The translations under genes and the position numbers were made by a program. 64,000 nt of DNA from Gracilibacillus halotolerans (GTDB lineage: Bacteria; Bacillota; Bacilli; Bacillales; Amphibacillaceae), in contig NZ_JACHON010000001.1 of assembly GCF_014206945.1 (NCBI RefSeq), forward strand, positions 245,529-309,528. The letters run 5' to 3'. The notes below the pieces were generated by a model. The model was given only the letters and a program-made list of their open reading frames with translations. It was not told the origin of the DNA and ran no database searches. Shown here piece by piece: positions 9,253-19,636 of this stretch (within the stretch, counting starts at the first letter, position 1; the number at the start of each line of letters is the position of its first letter).

Positions 9253-11553
9253 GTGGCAAAGAAAAAGAAGAAAAGAAAGAAAAAAGGCACGTTAAAAGCC
9301 CAATTAAAGCTTGAATTAATTGGACTAGCCTTGGTGTTTTTGGCGATATTTGGAAGTGGTGCTGACATTATTAAAAATGGTGCAGTATCGAAAGTGCTAG
9401 AAGCTATTTTCCGATTCTTTCTAGGATATTGGTATTTTATTATTCCGATTGTATTATTTTTAGTCGGTATGTATCTAATTATAAAAAGAAAATGGCCACA
9501 TATGTATAATAAAAAATGGATAGGAACGTACTTAATTATAATTGGTTTACTTCTCTTAACGCATAGTCAACTGTTCCAGTCTGCATATGCTCAAGCAGAA
9601 TCTTATCCACCTATCTTAAAGCAAACGTTTCAATTCTATCAGGAATTTCTAGATAATGAAAGAAATGCTAGCTATCTTGGTGGGGGAATGTTAGGAGCTA
9701 TTTTATACGCCATTGCTTTTTTCTTATTTTCTGATATTGGTGCGAAAATTACAGCCTTCTTCTTATTTATCATAGGTATTCTAATCATGAGTAATCTATC
9801 AGCTTCTGATTTACTTGTGAAAACGGGTAAAAAGCTTAAAAGTTTGTTTCAGAAACTAAATGCTTCTTATAAGGAATGGAGAAAAGAGGCGAAACTGCGA
9901 AAAGAAGAGGAAAAGCAAGCTCAACCAGACGAATTACCATCGATAAGTTATGCACAGGAACAGGATAGCATAGATGAAGCTATAATAGATGAACCTATCG
10001 AACCAGTTATTGTAGAAGATTCATATTCTACTAATAACACTGAGCCTACTGATGAGCAGGAGGTAACCGATGAGGAAGATCATACAGACGAAACAGAAGG
10101 TAATCTACCAATGACAGAAATGGAAAATGTCGATTACGAATTACCTCCGATCGATTTATTACTAATGCCAAAATCGTCTGCAAATAAAAAGGACCGAGCA
10201 TCTATTCAAAGAGTTGTGAAAAAGTTAGAATCTACATTTCATAGTTTCGGTGTTAAGGCCAGAGTTACAAAAGTACACGTAGGACCATCTGTTACAAAAT
10301 TTGAAGTATATCCTGAAGCGGGTGTAAAAGTAAGTAGGATTGTAAATCTACATGATGATTTAGCCTTAGCTTTAGCGGCAAAGGATATTCGAATCGAAGC
10401 CCCAATTCCAGGGAAGTCTGCAGTTGGTATTGAAGTACCTAATGAAGAAACAGCATTAGTTACCTTACGGGAAGTTCTTGATGCTAAAAGCCAAACGAAA
10501 AATAAACTTGCTTTCGCATTAGGTAAAGATATATCCGGTGATTCAGTTGTTGGCGAGCTTAATAAAATGCCCCATTTATTAGTGGCAGGAGCGACAGGAA
10601 GCGGTAAAAGTGTTTGTATTAATGGAATTATCACAAGTATTCTAATGCGAACTAAACCACATGAAGTGAAACTCATGATGATTGATCCAAAGAAAGTTGA
10701 GTTGAACGTTTATAACGGTATTCCACACCTTTTAACTCCTGTAGTAACAGACCCGAAAAAAGCATCACGTGCACTACAAAAAGTAGTTGCTGAAATGGAA
10801 AGAAGATATGATCTCTTTTCGGAAACTGGGACACGAAACATTGAAGGATATAATAATTATATTACAAGGATAAATAATGAAGAAGAAGAGGAACAGCCAC
10901 TTCTTCCTTATGTTGTCGTAATTGTAGATGAACTTGCAGATTTAATGATGGTGGCGTCAAGTGATGTGGAAGATGCCATCACTCGTCTTGCACAAATGGC
11001 AAGAGCAGCTGGAATTCACCTTATTATTGCTACACAACGGCCTTCTGTTGATGTCATTACCGGTGTGATTAAAGCCAATATTCCATCAAGAATTGCTTTC
11101 AGTGTATCTTCACAAACCGATTCAAGAACGATACTGGATACTGGCGGTGCTGAAAAACTACTAGGTCGTGGCGATATGTTATTTTTACCAGTTGGCTTAT
11201 CTAAACCTGTTAGAATCCAAGGAGCGTTTCTATCAGACGAAGAAGTCGAAAGAGTTGTAGATCACTGTATTGAACAACAAAAAGCAAACTATCAAGAGGA
11301 TATGATTCCGGAAGAAGTAACAGAGCAAATGGACGAGGTGGAGGATGAATTATTTGAAGAGGCAGTTCAAATGATCATTGAAATGCAAACTGCTAGTGTG
11401 TCGATGCTTCAGCGTCGTTTCCGAATAGGTTATACACGAGCGGCAAGATTAATCGATGCTATGGAACAAAGAGGTATTGTTGGTCCATACGAAGGATCGA
11501 AGCCAAGAACCGTATTAGTTGGTAGTGAGGAACAGCTCACAAATAATGGCTAA
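9253..11553 (+). CDS. spoIIIE: DNA translocase SpoIIIE
   Basis: 766 residues from GTG 9253 ([12 protein letters not shown]...), chosen because homologues start MAKKK and GTGGTGA lies 8 bases upstream; GTGs at 9238 and 9241 are alternatives. It pumps the chromosome into the forespore through the septum. Domains: basic N-terminus, four membrane helices over about residues 20-180, an acidic linker (about 220-300), then the FtsK/SpoIIIE motor with Walker A GATGSGKS at 446-453 and Walker [13 protein letters not shown], and a C-terminal gamma winged-helix DNA reader ([19 protein letters not shown]). The context after tepA-ylzJ identifies SpoIIIE rather than SftA. Confidence 0.95.
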   Translation: MAKKKKKRKKKGTLKAQLKLELIGLALVFLAIFGSGADIIKNGAVSKVLEAIFRFFLGYWYFIIPIVLFLVGMYLIIKRKWPHMYNKKWIGTYLIIIGLLLLTHSQLFQSAYAQAESYPPILKQTFQFYQEFLDNERNASYLGGGMLGAILYAIAFFLFSDIGAKITAFFLFIIGILIMSNLSASDLLVKTGKKLKSLFQKLNASYKEWRKEAKLRKEEEKQAQPDELPSISYAQEQDSIDEAIIDEPIEPVIVEDSYSTNNTEPTDEQEVTDEEDHTDETEGNLPMTEMENVDYELPPIDLLLMPKSSANKKDRASIQRVVKKLESTFHSFGVKARVTKVHVGPSVTKFEVYPEAGVKVSRIVNLHDDLALALAAKDIRIEAPIPGKSAVGIEVPNEETALVTLREVLDAKSQTKNKLAFALGKDISGDSVVGELNKMPHLLVAGATGSGKSVCINGIITSILMRTKPHEVKLMMIDPKKVELNVYNGIPHLLTPVVTDPKKASRALQKVVAEMERRYDLFSETGTRNIEGYNNYITRINNEEEEEQPLLPYVVVIVDELADLMMVASSDVEDAITRLAQMARAAGIHLIIATQRPSVDVITGVIKANIPSRIAFSVSSQTDSRTILDTGGAEKLLGRGDMLFLPVGLSKPVRIQGAFLSDEEVERVVDHCIEQQKANYQEDMIPEEVTEQMDEVEDELFEEAVQMIIEMQTASVSMLQRRFRIGYTRAARLIDAMEQRGIVGPYEGSKPRTVLVGSEEQLTNNG

Positions 11554-11706
11554 TGACGAACCGTACATTTTTTTCTTTAATAATCGGTTTATACGTGATA
11601 TATTTGTGTTTAAGAAATCTCAGAGCTGAAACATTCACTAGACTCAAGCGAAAATAAATATAGGGGAAACGAAAATGGACGCAATTTGTTAAGTTGGGGG
11701 AAAAAG

Positions 11707-12429
11707 ATGGTCTATTTTGATAATTTGAATCAAAAGGCAATACAATTTTTAAAAAAACGGATTGAAGAAGGTCATTATAAAGAGAGAGAAAGACTGCCCA
11801 GTGATTACGAACTTTCTAGGGAGCTAGGATTGGAGCGATCTGCAGTACGAGATGCTATCCAATTTTTAGTTCAAGAAGACATATTATTGTACAGGCCTGG
11901 AGTGGGGTATTTTGTCCATTCAAAACCAATTCTTTCATCGGGTATTGAACAGCTTGGAAGTGTAACAGAAATGATTCAGCAATCTGGAAAGACACCTGGT
12001 GTTCAATATATAAGTGCAGAATTGACAAGGCCGACAGACCAGGATAGAAAACGTTTTGCACCTCTAGACATTGAACAATTTACCCAATTAGAACGACTTC
12101 GTACTGCGGATGGTGAACCGGTTGTTTATTGTATTGATCGTGTTGATCACCGGATCATGCCGCTAGAATTAATCCATAATACTGAGTCTATTTTTACAGC
12201 ATTAAAAACATATGCTAAAAAAGAAATAGATTACGCAGTAGCGCATATTGAACCAATCGCTTATCATGAGGAAATATCACCCATGCTAAATAGCGATCCA
12301 GATCAAGCCTTACTACTACTTAAACAAATGCATTTCACAAAAGAGAATGAACCTGTTCTATATTCTGCTAATTTTTTCCGAGCGGATGTCTTTAGTTTTT
12401 ATGTATTACGAAAACGACATACTGAGTGA
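11707..12429 (+). CDS. ymfC: GntR-family transcriptional regulator (HutC/UTRA type)
   Basis: 240 residues. An N-terminal GntR winged helix (RLPSDYELSRELGLERSAVRDAIQFLVQE, residues about 30-60) is joined to a C-terminal UTRA ligand-binding domain. Start taken at ATG 11707 because GGGGGAAAAAG lies just before it; a TTG at 11686 is less likely. It matches YmfC, which sits after spoIIIE in B. subtilis. The ligand and targets are unknown. A strong terminator follows. Confidence 0.85.
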   Translation: MVYFDNLNQKAIQFLKKRIEEGHYKERERLPSDYELSRELGLERSAVRDAIQFLVQEDILLYRPGVGYFVHSKPILSSGIEQLGSVTEMIQQSGKTPGVQYISAELTRPTDQDRKRFAPLDIEQFTQLERLRTADGEPVVYCIDRVDHRIMPLELIHNTESIFTALKTYAKKEIDYAVAHIEPIAYHEEISPMLNSDPDQALLLLKQMHFTKENEPVLYSANFFRADVFSFYVLRKRHTE

Positions 12430-12450
12430 ATAGAGCACCGTATTAATATA

Positions 12451-12480
12451 AAACTTGGCAAAAATTATTTTGCCAAGTTT
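12451..12480 (+). terminator. Terminator after ymfC
   Basis: Perfect 13-bp stem AAACTTGGCAAAA / TTTTGCCAAGTTT with a 4-base loop, followed by T-rich sequence. Confidence 0.88.
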
Positions 12481-12604
12481 TATTCTATTTCATTAACTAT
12501 CCTAAATAAGTCGTTTAAAGCTGACTGAACTTTTCAAGCATAAAATAATGTAATATATGGTAAGATAGATGAGACACATTTTGTATAGGAAAGAAGGTAT
12601 GATG

Positions 12605-13891
12605 ATGACTTCGATTACAGAACAGGTAATTAAAGAAGATGGTTGCAATATTCACTTGTTACATACTAAGAAGTTTAAGACAATCCATATTTCATTAAAG
12701 TTTGCTACATCTCTTACACGAGAGGATGTAACAAAACGGGCACTTCTTCCTTACGTTATTCAGCAGGGAACGAAGAGCTTTCCTACTGCCTTAAAGCTTA
12801 GAGGAAAGCTTGATGAAATATATGGCGCCGTGCTATCAATTGACTCAAGTAAAAAAGGAGAACAAGCGGTTCTAACGATACGAATGGAAATTCCAAACGA
12901 AAAATACATTCAAACGGAGGAATCTCTTTTAGACGAGGCCATTTCATTACTAAGTGAAATACTGTACGAACCTAAGGTAGAGAATAATGGTTTCGATTCT
13001 AAAATAGTTGCACGCGAGAAAATAACATTAAAAAATAAGATGGAAGCACTTCATGAAGATAAAATGAGCTTAGCTAACACAAGAATGATCGAAGAAATGT
13101 GTAAAGATGAGCCATATGGTTTACGTATTCACGGATATGAAGAGGATTTGGAAACTATCACACCAGAAAATTTATATGAATACTATCAAAAGCTTTTAAA
13201 AGAGGATTATTTAGACATCTTTGTTTCTGGTGATATTGAGGATCTCCCAATTGAAGATAAACTTAAAAAATTATCGACAGATAGAAAACAGCCAGAATTG
13301 ACGAAACCTTTAGTAACACCAAAAAGTGCAAAACCTCTAGAGTTGGTCGAAAGAGACGATATTACTCAAGCAAAGCTCCATTTTGGATATCGTACGAATA
13401 TAACGTATGATGATTCTGACTATGCAGCTTTGCATGTTTTCAATGGAATTTTTGGCGGTTTTCCAAGCTCCAAGTTATTTCTAAATGTTCGAGAAAAACA
13501 TAGTCTTGCTTATTATGCAGCGTCCCGTATCGAAAGCCATAAGGGATTAATGTTCGTATTTAGCGGGATTGCTCCAGAGCAATATGACTTGGCTAAGGAA
13601 ATAATTAATGACCAAATGGAGCAAATGGTGCAAGGTGATTTTACGGAAGAGCACCTAGAAGAAACGAAAGAGATGACGATCAATCAACTGAAAGAAACAA
13701 TGGACCATCCACAAGGTATCATTGAATTAAATTATCAGCGAGTTATAGCAAAATCAGATGTTACTCCAGAAACGTTAATCAAAAAAATTAAGCAAGTAAC
13801 AAAAGATGAAGTCATGACAGTTGCTAAAAAAATAAATCAAGAAATCGTGTATTTATTAACTTCAAAGGAGGATGCTGACAGTGGAAACTAA
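12605..13891 (+). CDS. ymfF: M16 peptidase-like protein YmfF (no zinc motif)
   Basis: 428 residues with the two-lobed M16 fold but without HxxEH: the equivalent stretch reads LLPYVIQQGTKSF, so it is presumably catalytically inactive. It probably pairs with the zinc-bearing YmfH encoded immediately downstream (11-base overlap). Three in-frame ATGs occur at 12599-12607; AAGAAGG at about 12591-12597 favours the third. The C-terminal substrate-grip region (FGGFPSSKLFLNVREKHSLAYYA) is well kept. Function in Bacillus is poorly defined. Confidence 0.9.
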   Translation: MTSITEQVIKEDGCNIHLLHTKKFKTIHISLKFATSLTREDVTKRALLPYVIQQGTKSFPTALKLRGKLDEIYGAVLSIDSSKKGEQAVLTIRMEIPNEKYIQTEESLLDEAISLLSEILYEPKVENNGFDSKIVAREKITLKNKMEALHEDKMSLANTRMIEEMCKDEPYGLRIHGYEEDLETITPENLYEYYQKLLKEDYLDIFVSGDIEDLPIEDKLKKLSTDRKQPELTKPLVTPKSAKPLELVERDDITQAKLHFGYRTNITYDDSDYAALHVFNGIFGGFPSSKLFLNVREKHSLAYYAASRIESHKGLMFVFSGIAPEQYDLAKEIINDQMEQMVQGDFTEEHLEETKEMTINQLKETMDHPQGIIELNYQRVIAKSDVTPETLIKKIKQVTKDEVMTVAKKINQEIVYLLTSKEDADSGN

Positions 13892-15158
13892 GCTATTTAG
13901 GCAATTCCAAGAGACCATCTACTCGGAAGAGATGAGTAACGGCTTAAGGGTTTACGTTATCCCGAAAAAAGAGATGGCTAAAACATATGCTATCTTCTCG
14001 ACGAAGTATGGTTCCATCGATCAACAATTTGTGCCTATTAATCAACAGGATATGGTGAAGGTCCCAGATGGAATAGCTCATTTTTTAGAACACAAACTGT
14101 TTGAGAAGGAAGATCGAGATGTTTTTCAAGATTTTTCTAAACAAGGAGCATCCTCGAATGCTTTTACCTCCTTTACAAAAACAGCATATCTATTCTCATC
14201 TACTTCTAATGTAGAAAAGAATTTAACAACCTTAATTGACTTCGTTCAAGATCCTTATTTCTCCGATGAGTCTGTAGAGAAAGAAAAAGGAATCATTGCA
14301 CAAGAGATTAAGATGTATGATGACCAGCCAGATTGGAGAGCTTTCTTTGGAACGATAAAAAGTATGTTTGCCAACCATCCAATTCGTATAGATATCGCTG
14401 GAACGGTCGAGTCCATTAATAAAATAACAAAAGAAGATTTATACACGTGTTACAACACCTTTTATCATCCAAGTAATATGGTATTATGTATCGTTGGAAA
14501 TGTAGAACCAGAGGCCATTATAAAACAAGTCCGTGAAAATCAAGCAAATAAAGAGTTCACACCAATGGATGAGGTAAAAAGAGGATTTCCTGAGGAGCCA
14601 TCAGGAGTTGCTCAAAAAGAATTAGTTATTGAAATGCCTGTAAGTATTCCGAAAGCATTAGTAGGTATAAAAGAAAAAGATATCCCTACAAATAAGGAGG
14701 CTTTTGCTAAGCGTGAATGGATGATCGACATAACATTAGATTATCTATTTTCTAAAAGCGGTGAAGCATACGAGCGTCTATATGAAGAAGGTTTAATCGA
14801 CCAATCATTCAGTAGCGAAACGTCATTGGAAGAGAACTTTGGATTCTCGATTATAGGTGGTAACAGTCAACAACCAGATGAGCTTGCTAACAGGATAAAA
14901 GAAGAGCTTCTACAATTTTCTAGCAATCCTATGGATGAAAAAAGCTTTGAGCGAATAAAACGGAAAAAATTTGGTCAACTCCTGCGAGCAATGAACTCTT
15001 TAGAATTTATCGCGAATCAGTATAGTCATTATCAATTAATGGATATTGACTTTTTTGAAACAGCCGAATTGTTAGAACAGTTAACATTTGAGGAATATAT
15101 AGAGTTCACAAATCATTGGATAGATGAAAATCAGTTATCTGTATGCTTTGTGAAATAA
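13881..15158 (+). CDS. ymfH: M16 zinc peptidase YmfH
   Basis: 425 residues. The zinc motif HFLEH is present (IAHFLEHKLFEKEDRD near residues 68-85) and the following EKEKGIIAQEI supplies the third ligand. GTG 13881 is chosen because AAAGGAGG ends at 13871, nine bases upstream; an ATG at 13872 would leave no spacing. It overlaps the end of ymfF by 11 bases, which suggests a coupled, heterodimeric active/inactive M16 pair like other bacterial two-gene M16 systems. Confidence 0.92.
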   Translation: METKLFRQFQETIYSEEMSNGLRVYVIPKKEMAKTYAIFSTKYGSIDQQFVPINQQDMVKVPDGIAHFLEHKLFEKEDRDVFQDFSKQGASSNAFTSFTKTAYLFSSTSNVEKNLTTLIDFVQDPYFSDESVEKEKGIIAQEIKMYDDQPDWRAFFGTIKSMFANHPIRIDIAGTVESINKITKEDLYTCYNTFYHPSNMVLCIVGNVEPEAIIKQVRENQANKEFTPMDEVKRGFPEEPSGVAQKELVIEMPVSIPKALVGIKEKDIPTNKEAFAKREWMIDITLDYLFSKSGEAYERLYEEGLIDQSFSSETSLEENFGFSIIGGNSQQPDELANRIKEELLQFSSNPMDEKSFERIKRKKFGQLLRAMNSLEFIANQYSHYQLMDIDFFETAELLEQLTFEEYIEFTNHWIDENQLSVCFVK

Positions 15159-15173
15159 TGGTAGGGTGTAATC

Positions 15174-15893
15174 ATGGGGAAAACAACATTGGTTATAGGG
15201 GCAAGTGGAGAAATTGGTAAAGGCATTTCAGAAAATTTACTAAGAGAGGGACATTTACTCCATTTACATTATCATTCAAACGTGGATTCAATAAATGAAT
15301 TGATAAAAGGCCCTTATTCTAGACAAATCGTTAACAGCTATCAAGCGGACTTGAGGTGTTTGCAGGGACTTCAAGCATTTCTTGACGTTATCCCACGAGA
15401 TATCGACCATATCGTATTTGCAAGTGGAAATGCAGCGTATGGACTTTTTCAAGATATGGATGATATTAGTATGGAAAAGCTTATCCATTTACATGTAACT
15501 GCTCCTTGGAAAATCATAAAATATATCCTACCAAATATGGTTCGTAAAAAAATGGGGCATATTCTATTTATTACGTCAATTTGGGGTGAAGTCGGCGCTA
15601 GTTGTGAAGTAGCTTATTCTGCAGTTAAAGGTAGTCAGAATTCTTTTATTAAAGCACTCGCGAAAGAAGTTGCACCAAGCGGTATCTATGTGAATGGGGT
15701 AAGTCCTGGACTAATAGCTACCAAGATGAACGCTCATTTAACAAAAGAGGACTATCGTGCCATAGAGGACGACATACCAATGCAAAGAAGTGGTCGTGCT
15801 GATGAAGTAGCTAACGTCGTGTCTTTCCTTTTATCCGATAAAGCGAGCTATGTAAATGGTGAGATAATTCGAGTTAATGGTGCTTGGTACTAA
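15174..15893 (+). CDS. ymfI: Short-chain dehydrogenase/reductase YmfI (FabG-like)
   Basis: 239 residues, classical SDR length. NAD(P)-binding GASGEIG at residues 9-15, catalytic Ser135 and YSAVK (Tyr148, Lys152) are visible, and SPGLIATKMNA follows as usual. It is 15 bases downstream of ymfH in the conserved ymfFHIJ cluster. The substrate is unknown; the FabG-like label is by family resemblance only. Confidence 0.9.
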   Translation: MGKTTLVIGASGEIGKGISENLLREGHLLHLHYHSNVDSINELIKGPYSRQIVNSYQADLRCLQGLQAFLDVIPRDIDHIVFASGNAAYGLFQDMDDISMEKLIHLHVTAPWKIIKYILPNMVRKKMGHILFITSIWGEVGASCEVAYSAVKGSQNSFIKALAKEVAPSGIYVNGVSPGLIATKMNAHLTKEDYRAIEDDIPMQRSGRADEVANVVSFLLSDKASYVNGEIIRVNGAWY

Positions 15894-16009
15894 GATTCGG
15901 TAAAAGTAAATGGTTAATTTTACTTTTATATGCTACTTTACATGATGTATAATATTTTCTCTTTTTCGCATGCTAACTAATGCATGCCGTTAAAGGAGGG
16001 AATGTGAAA

Positions 16010-16267
16010 ATGTCTGTTTTAGATAACTTTGATTCATGGAAAAACTTTTTAGGTGAGCGACTAAATGAAGCACAGAATAATGGAATAAGCAATCAGGCTG
16101 TTTCTGAAATAGCTTATGATGTAGGGAACTATCTTGCATCAAATGTAGACGCGAAGAACGAAGAAGAAAAAGTATTACGTGATCTATGGAACAACGCGGA
16201 TGATAAGGAAAGGCATGCAATAGCAAATATTATGGTTAAAATGGTGCAAAACGAAGGAACAAAATAA
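16010..16267 (+). CDS. ymfJ: DUF3243 family protein YmfJ
   Basis: 85 residues from ATG 16010, with TAAAGGAGGG at 15991-16000. A GTG at 16004 would be too close to the RBS. The protein MSVLDNFDSWKNFLGERL... is an alpha-helical DUF3243 member, conserved at this place in Bacillaceae. Function unknown. A hairpin terminator follows. The DUF3388 gene ymfK, which follows it in B. subtilis, is absent. Confidence 0.88.
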   Translation: MSVLDNFDSWKNFLGERLNEAQNNGISNQAVSEIAYDVGNYLASNVDAKNEEEKVLRDLWNNADDKERHAIANIMVKMVQNEGTK

Positions 16268-16275
16268 CACCTTTT

Positions 16276-16316
16276 AAAGAAATGCCCTATTTAACATCGT
16301 TAAATAGGGTATTTCT
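16276..16316 (+). terminator. Terminator after ymfJ
   Basis: Long stem AAGAAATGCCCTATTTAAC / GTTAAATAGGGTATTTCTT with loop ATC. The T run after the stem is weak, so part of the stem may supply it. Confidence 0.65.
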
Positions 16317-16621
16317 TATACGGTACAAATGACTAAAAGCGTGAATACAAGGGTAAAGGAATAAAAGATTCGTTTATCTGATAAAGGTCGGGACAAAAGA
16401 ATTTTAATAAACAAAAGCCGAAAGTTATATTACAGCTTTACTGTATTGTGCGAGGTTTTGTAATTAATAATTTTTATATGTTCCTTCCTTCATGATTTTT
16501 TTGTATATTTTAAACAATTTTCGTAACTATTCGACTTTTCATTATGAATGTTTTAAGATATGATAAACATAGAACATTATGGATTATTTAGGAAAGAATT
16601 TTTGATGGATGGTGTTAATAT
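16317..16621. other. ymfJ-rodZ intergenic region
   Basis: About 305 AT-rich bases with no coding signal in any frame and no trace of the ymfK gene found here in B. subtilis. A promoter-like pair TTTTCA (16536-16541) and TATGAT (16559-16564), 17 bases apart, lies near the 3' side and could drive rodZ-pgsA-cinA. Confidence 0.5.
16536..16564 (+). promoter_or_regulatory. Candidate promoter of rodZ-pgsA-cinA
   Basis: TTTTCA at 16536-16541, a 17-base spacer, and TATGAT at 16559-16564. Confidence 0.35.
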
Positions 16622-17524
16622 ATGGGAATTGGAGAGCGCTTGAAACAAGAACGAGAATTGAGAAATATGTCGCTTGATGATATTCAAAAGCAAACAAAGA
16701 TACAAATAAGATATCTTGAAGCTATAGAGAAAGAAAGATTTCATGTAATGCCTGGATCGTTTTATGTAAGAGCATTTATTAAAGAGTATTCGAATGTATT
16801 AGGGTTAGATTATAATGAATTAATGAATGAATATGAACATGCTCTCCCTTTTGAAAAGGAGGAACCAACTAATATCTCAAGAGTTAAGAGTAGCAGAAGA
16901 AATAAAACATCAACAAAGACTCCTGTGATTTTTTCTTTTTTACCTACTGTCATCGTAGTATTATTAATCATAGGCTTATTAGTATTTATTTGGCTTTTTC
17001 AACAAGGTTTTTTCTCCAACGACGATAATCCAGTAACGGATAATGAAGCTAATAATAATACTGGTGGGGAATCTGTTCAATTACCACCTCCAGAACGTGC
17101 TCCAGAGCCTACGGAAGAAGACGAAACAGAAACAAATGATAATGAGGAAGAAGAAGTTGACGAACAAACAGAGGAGACTGAACCAGTAACGGAGGTTACT
17201 AGCTATGAATACTCCAATAACGAATCTCGATATACGGTTGAATCGACCGAAGAAAAAATAATTCTAACTTTTTCAAGTGAAGAAAGTTGGTTAGAAGTCT
17301 ATAACGATTCGGATGAAAGTTTTGTGCACCAAGTGTTAACAGATGAAGACAGTCCGCTGGAATTGGACATTACTGGTGAAACTGAAATATATGTTAAATT
17401 TGCTCAACCACAGTTTATGAGCTATAACATTAATGGCGTACCATTAGAACTCTCAGAAGAGATTGCGCCTAACTCCGTGCAGGAGGCATGGATAACAATT
17501 GAAACAACGACAGATGAAGAGTAA
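16622..17524 (+). CDS. rodZ: RodZ-like cell-shape protein (YmfM)
   Basis: 300 residues. An N-terminal HTH_25 domain (about 1-75, GIGERLKQERELRNMSLDDI) faces the cytoplasm and in RodZ binds MreB; a basic stretch (SSRRNKTSTK) precedes one membrane helix at about 102-126; an acidic, Glu/Thr-rich linker (132-195) and a C-terminal DUF4115 domain (about 198-295) lie outside. This is the B. subtilis YmfM architecture, next to pgsA. The RBS (GGTG) is weak. The gene begins the rodZ-pgsA-cinA group upstream of recA. Confidence 0.93.
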   Translation: MGIGERLKQERELRNMSLDDIQKQTKIQIRYLEAIEKERFHVMPGSFYVRAFIKEYSNVLGLDYNELMNEYEHALPFEKEEPTNISRVKSSRRNKTSTKTPVIFSFLPTVIVVLLIIGLLVFIWLFQQGFFSNDDNPVTDNEANNNTGGESVQLPPPERAPEPTEEDETETNDNEEEEVDEQTEETEPVTEVTSYEYSNNESRYTVESTEEKIILTFSSEESWLEVYNDSDESFVHQVLTDEDSPLELDITGETEIYVKFAQPQFMSYNINGVPLELSEEIAPNSVQEAWITIETTTDEE

Positions 17525-17557
17525 GTTGTTAGGTTTGAGAGGAGACTTCTATAAGAT

Positions 17558-18142
17558 ATGAATTTACCAAATAAAATAACTGTATCAAGAATTTTATTGA
17601 TACCAATATTCATCCTGTTATTATCCTATCCGTTTGATTGGGGGAGTTGGGAAATAGCTGGAACAGCTCTTCCTGTTGCACAAGTAATTGCATTGCTTAT
17701 CTTTGCATTTGCTTCTGCTACAGATTGGTTAGATGGTTACTATGCAAGAAAGTATAACTTGGTGACAAACCTAGGGAAATTTTTAGATCCTATGGCAGAT
17801 AAACTACTCGTTTCGGCGGCTTTTATTTTGTTAGTAGCCATGGAGCTAGCACCCGCTTGGGTGATTATCATTATAATTAGTAGGGAATTTGCTGTAACAG
17901 GCCTTCGACTAGTAGCAGCAGGTGAAGGAATTGTTCTTGCAGCAGGAAATTTAGGAAAGTGGAAAACATTATTCCAAATTCTAGCGATTTTAGCATTGTT
18001 GTTAGAAAATATCCCATTTGAAAATATGGGCATCCCTGTTGCAGACATCTTATTGTATATTGCACTTTTATTCACGATTGTATCTGGTGTAGAATATTTC
18101 GTTAAAAACTGGCATGTAATGACGGAGGACTCTAAAAAATGA
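17558..18142 (+). CDS. pgsA: CDP-diacylglycerol-glycerol-3-phosphate phosphatidyltransferase
   Basis: 194 residues, integral membrane. It makes phosphatidylglycerol phosphate, the committed step to phosphatidylglycerol and cardiolipin. The CDP-alcohol phosphotransferase motif DG-x2-AR-x8-G-x3-D-x3-D is complete: D59 G60, A63 R64, G73, D77, D81. Several hydrophobic helices flank it. GAGAGGAGA lies about 12 bases before ATG 17558. It overlaps cinA by four bases (ATGA). Confidence 0.96.
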   Translation: MNLPNKITVSRILLIPIFILLLSYPFDWGSWEIAGTALPVAQVIALLIFAFASATDWLDGYYARKYNLVTNLGKFLDPMADKLLVSAAFILLVAMELAPAWVIIIIISREFAVTGLRLVAAGEGIVLAAGNLGKWKTLFQILAILALLLENIPFENMGIPVADILLYIALLFTIVSGVEYFVKNWHVMTEDSKK

Positions 18143-19386
18143 AAGAGTGGAAGGCAGAAGTCATTACGGTAGGTACGGAGCTTTTACTCGGACAAATCGT
18201 TAACACGAATGTTGCTTGGGTGTCTGAAAAGTTGGCTGACAACGGCATATCTGTATACTATCACCAAGTGGTAGGAGATAATCTTAACCGTGTGAAAGAT
18301 GTATTTGAAATTGCTCATCACAGGTCAAACATTATCTTTGTAACAGGTGGATTAGGACCGACAGACGACGATTTAACAAGAGAAGCTTTCCAAGAAATAT
18401 CTGGGATAAAAATAATAGAAGATGAACAAACGATGAAAGACATCGAAGCCTACTTTCGAAAAAGGAATTTAGAAATGACACCGAACAATCGAAAACAAGC
18501 AGCTGTTTTTGAAGGTTCAACTGTTTTTAAAAACCCAGTAGGAATAGCGCCAGGAATTTTAGTAGACTATGACGATCGTATATGGATTTTTATGCCTGGC
18601 GTACCTCGCGAAATGAAAGCTTTGACCGAAGAACAGATTCTACCTTATTTTAAGAAAAAAAACATGTTAGAGGATAGCATTTACTCTCGTGTACTTCGCT
18701 TTATTGGTATTGGTGAAGCACAAATTGAGCATGAACTTAAAGATATTATTCACGAACAGACGAACCCTACGATTGCTCCTCTGGCGGTCGAAGGGGAAGT
18801 TTCTCTAAGGTTAACCGCAAAAGCGAAAACGGAAGCCGAAGCTAACACTATGTTTGACCAAATAGAAGATAAAGTTATAGCGCGAGTTGGTGAATTTTTA
18901 TATGGATACAATGAGATGACAATTCGTCAACGAGTGTATGAACTATTATTGAATCAACAATTAACTTTGGCTAGTGCAGAAAGCCTCACCGGAGGAGCAT
19001 TCAGTGCAGAAATCGTTCAAAATGATGGTGCCTCTAAAGTTTTTAAAGGCGGTGCTGTTGTTTATCACGAGCAAGCTAAAGAGAATGTTCTGCAGGTAGA
19101 TTCAAGTATAATCGATGAGTATGGGACTGTAAGTAAGGAATGTGCGATACATATGGCTAAACAAGTAGCGAGCCTCTATGGGTCCGATATAGGGATTAGC
19201 TTTACAGGCGTTGCCGGAAGTGTGATTGAAAATCAGTCACACGGTACAGTATTTATTTGCATCTATGATAAAATTAATGGTAAAGCTATCACAGAGAAAT
19301 TTGTATTCCAAGGAAATCGTAGTGCGATTATACAACGAACCGTTAAAAAGGGCTTAGAATTACTATATAAGCATCTTAACAAGTGA
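18139..19386 (+). CDS. cinA: Competence/damage-inducible protein CinA
   Basis: 415 residues. N-terminal MoCF-like domain (VGTELLLGQIVNTN, FVTGGLGPTDDDLTREA) and C-terminal CinA/PncC deamidase domain (SLTGGAFSAEIVQNDGASKVFKGGAVVYH, TGVAGS). The C-terminal domain deamidates NMN in many bacteria. In B. subtilis cinA lies just before recA and is linked to competence. It starts within the pgsA stop codon. Confidence 0.94.
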   Translation: MKEWKAEVITVGTELLLGQIVNTNVAWVSEKLADNGISVYYHQVVGDNLNRVKDVFEIAHHRSNIIFVTGGLGPTDDDLTREAFQEISGIKIIEDEQTMKDIEAYFRKRNLEMTPNNRKQAAVFEGSTVFKNPVGIAPGILVDYDDRIWIFMPGVPREMKALTEEQILPYFKKKNMLEDSIYSRVLRFIGIGEAQIEHELKDIIHEQTNPTIAPLAVEGEVSLRLTAKAKTEAEANTMFDQIEDKVIARVGEFLYGYNEMTIRQRVYELLLNQQLTLASAESLTGGAFSAEIVQNDGASKVFKGGAVVYHEQAKENVLQVDSSIIDEYGTVSKECAIHMAKQVASLYGSDIGISFTGVAGSVIENQSHGTVFICIYDKINGKAITEKFVFQGNRSAIIQRTVKKGLELLYKHLNK

Positions 19387-19555
19387 ATTTGTAATAATGA
19401 AAAGGTAGTAACTTTCAATGACAGAGTTACTATCTTTTTTAATTCAGCAAATAGGATATTTCGCTTGCAAAATATGACTTATTGATGCTGTTTTTAGGGA
19501 ATATAGTTATAGAGAGAGAATAACTTAAAATTGGTAATTAAAAGTTAAAAAATAA

Positions 19556-19569
19556 CGAACATTCATTCG
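19556..19569 (+). promoter_or_regulatory. LexA (SOS) box of recA
   Basis: CGAACATTCATTCG matches the Gram-positive LexA consensus CGAACnnnnGTTCG at 9 of 10 defined positions. It lies about 10 bases upstream of the recA -35. Confidence 0.85.
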
Positions 19570-19578
19570 ACTTTTTGC

Positions 19579-19607
19579 TTGTAATCTATGAAAAAAGATT
19601 GTATGAT
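19579..19607 (+). promoter_or_regulatory. recA promoter
   Basis: TTGTAA at 19579-19584, 17-base spacer, TATGAT at 19602-19607. Confidence 0.7.
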
Positions 19608-19636
19608 ATAACTAGGAATTTGAAGGAGGAATCATT

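Noticed and set aside
10239-10676. 145-codon minus-strand frame inside spoIIIE
   Set aside because: Antisense shadow of the conserved motor domain; no family resemblance.
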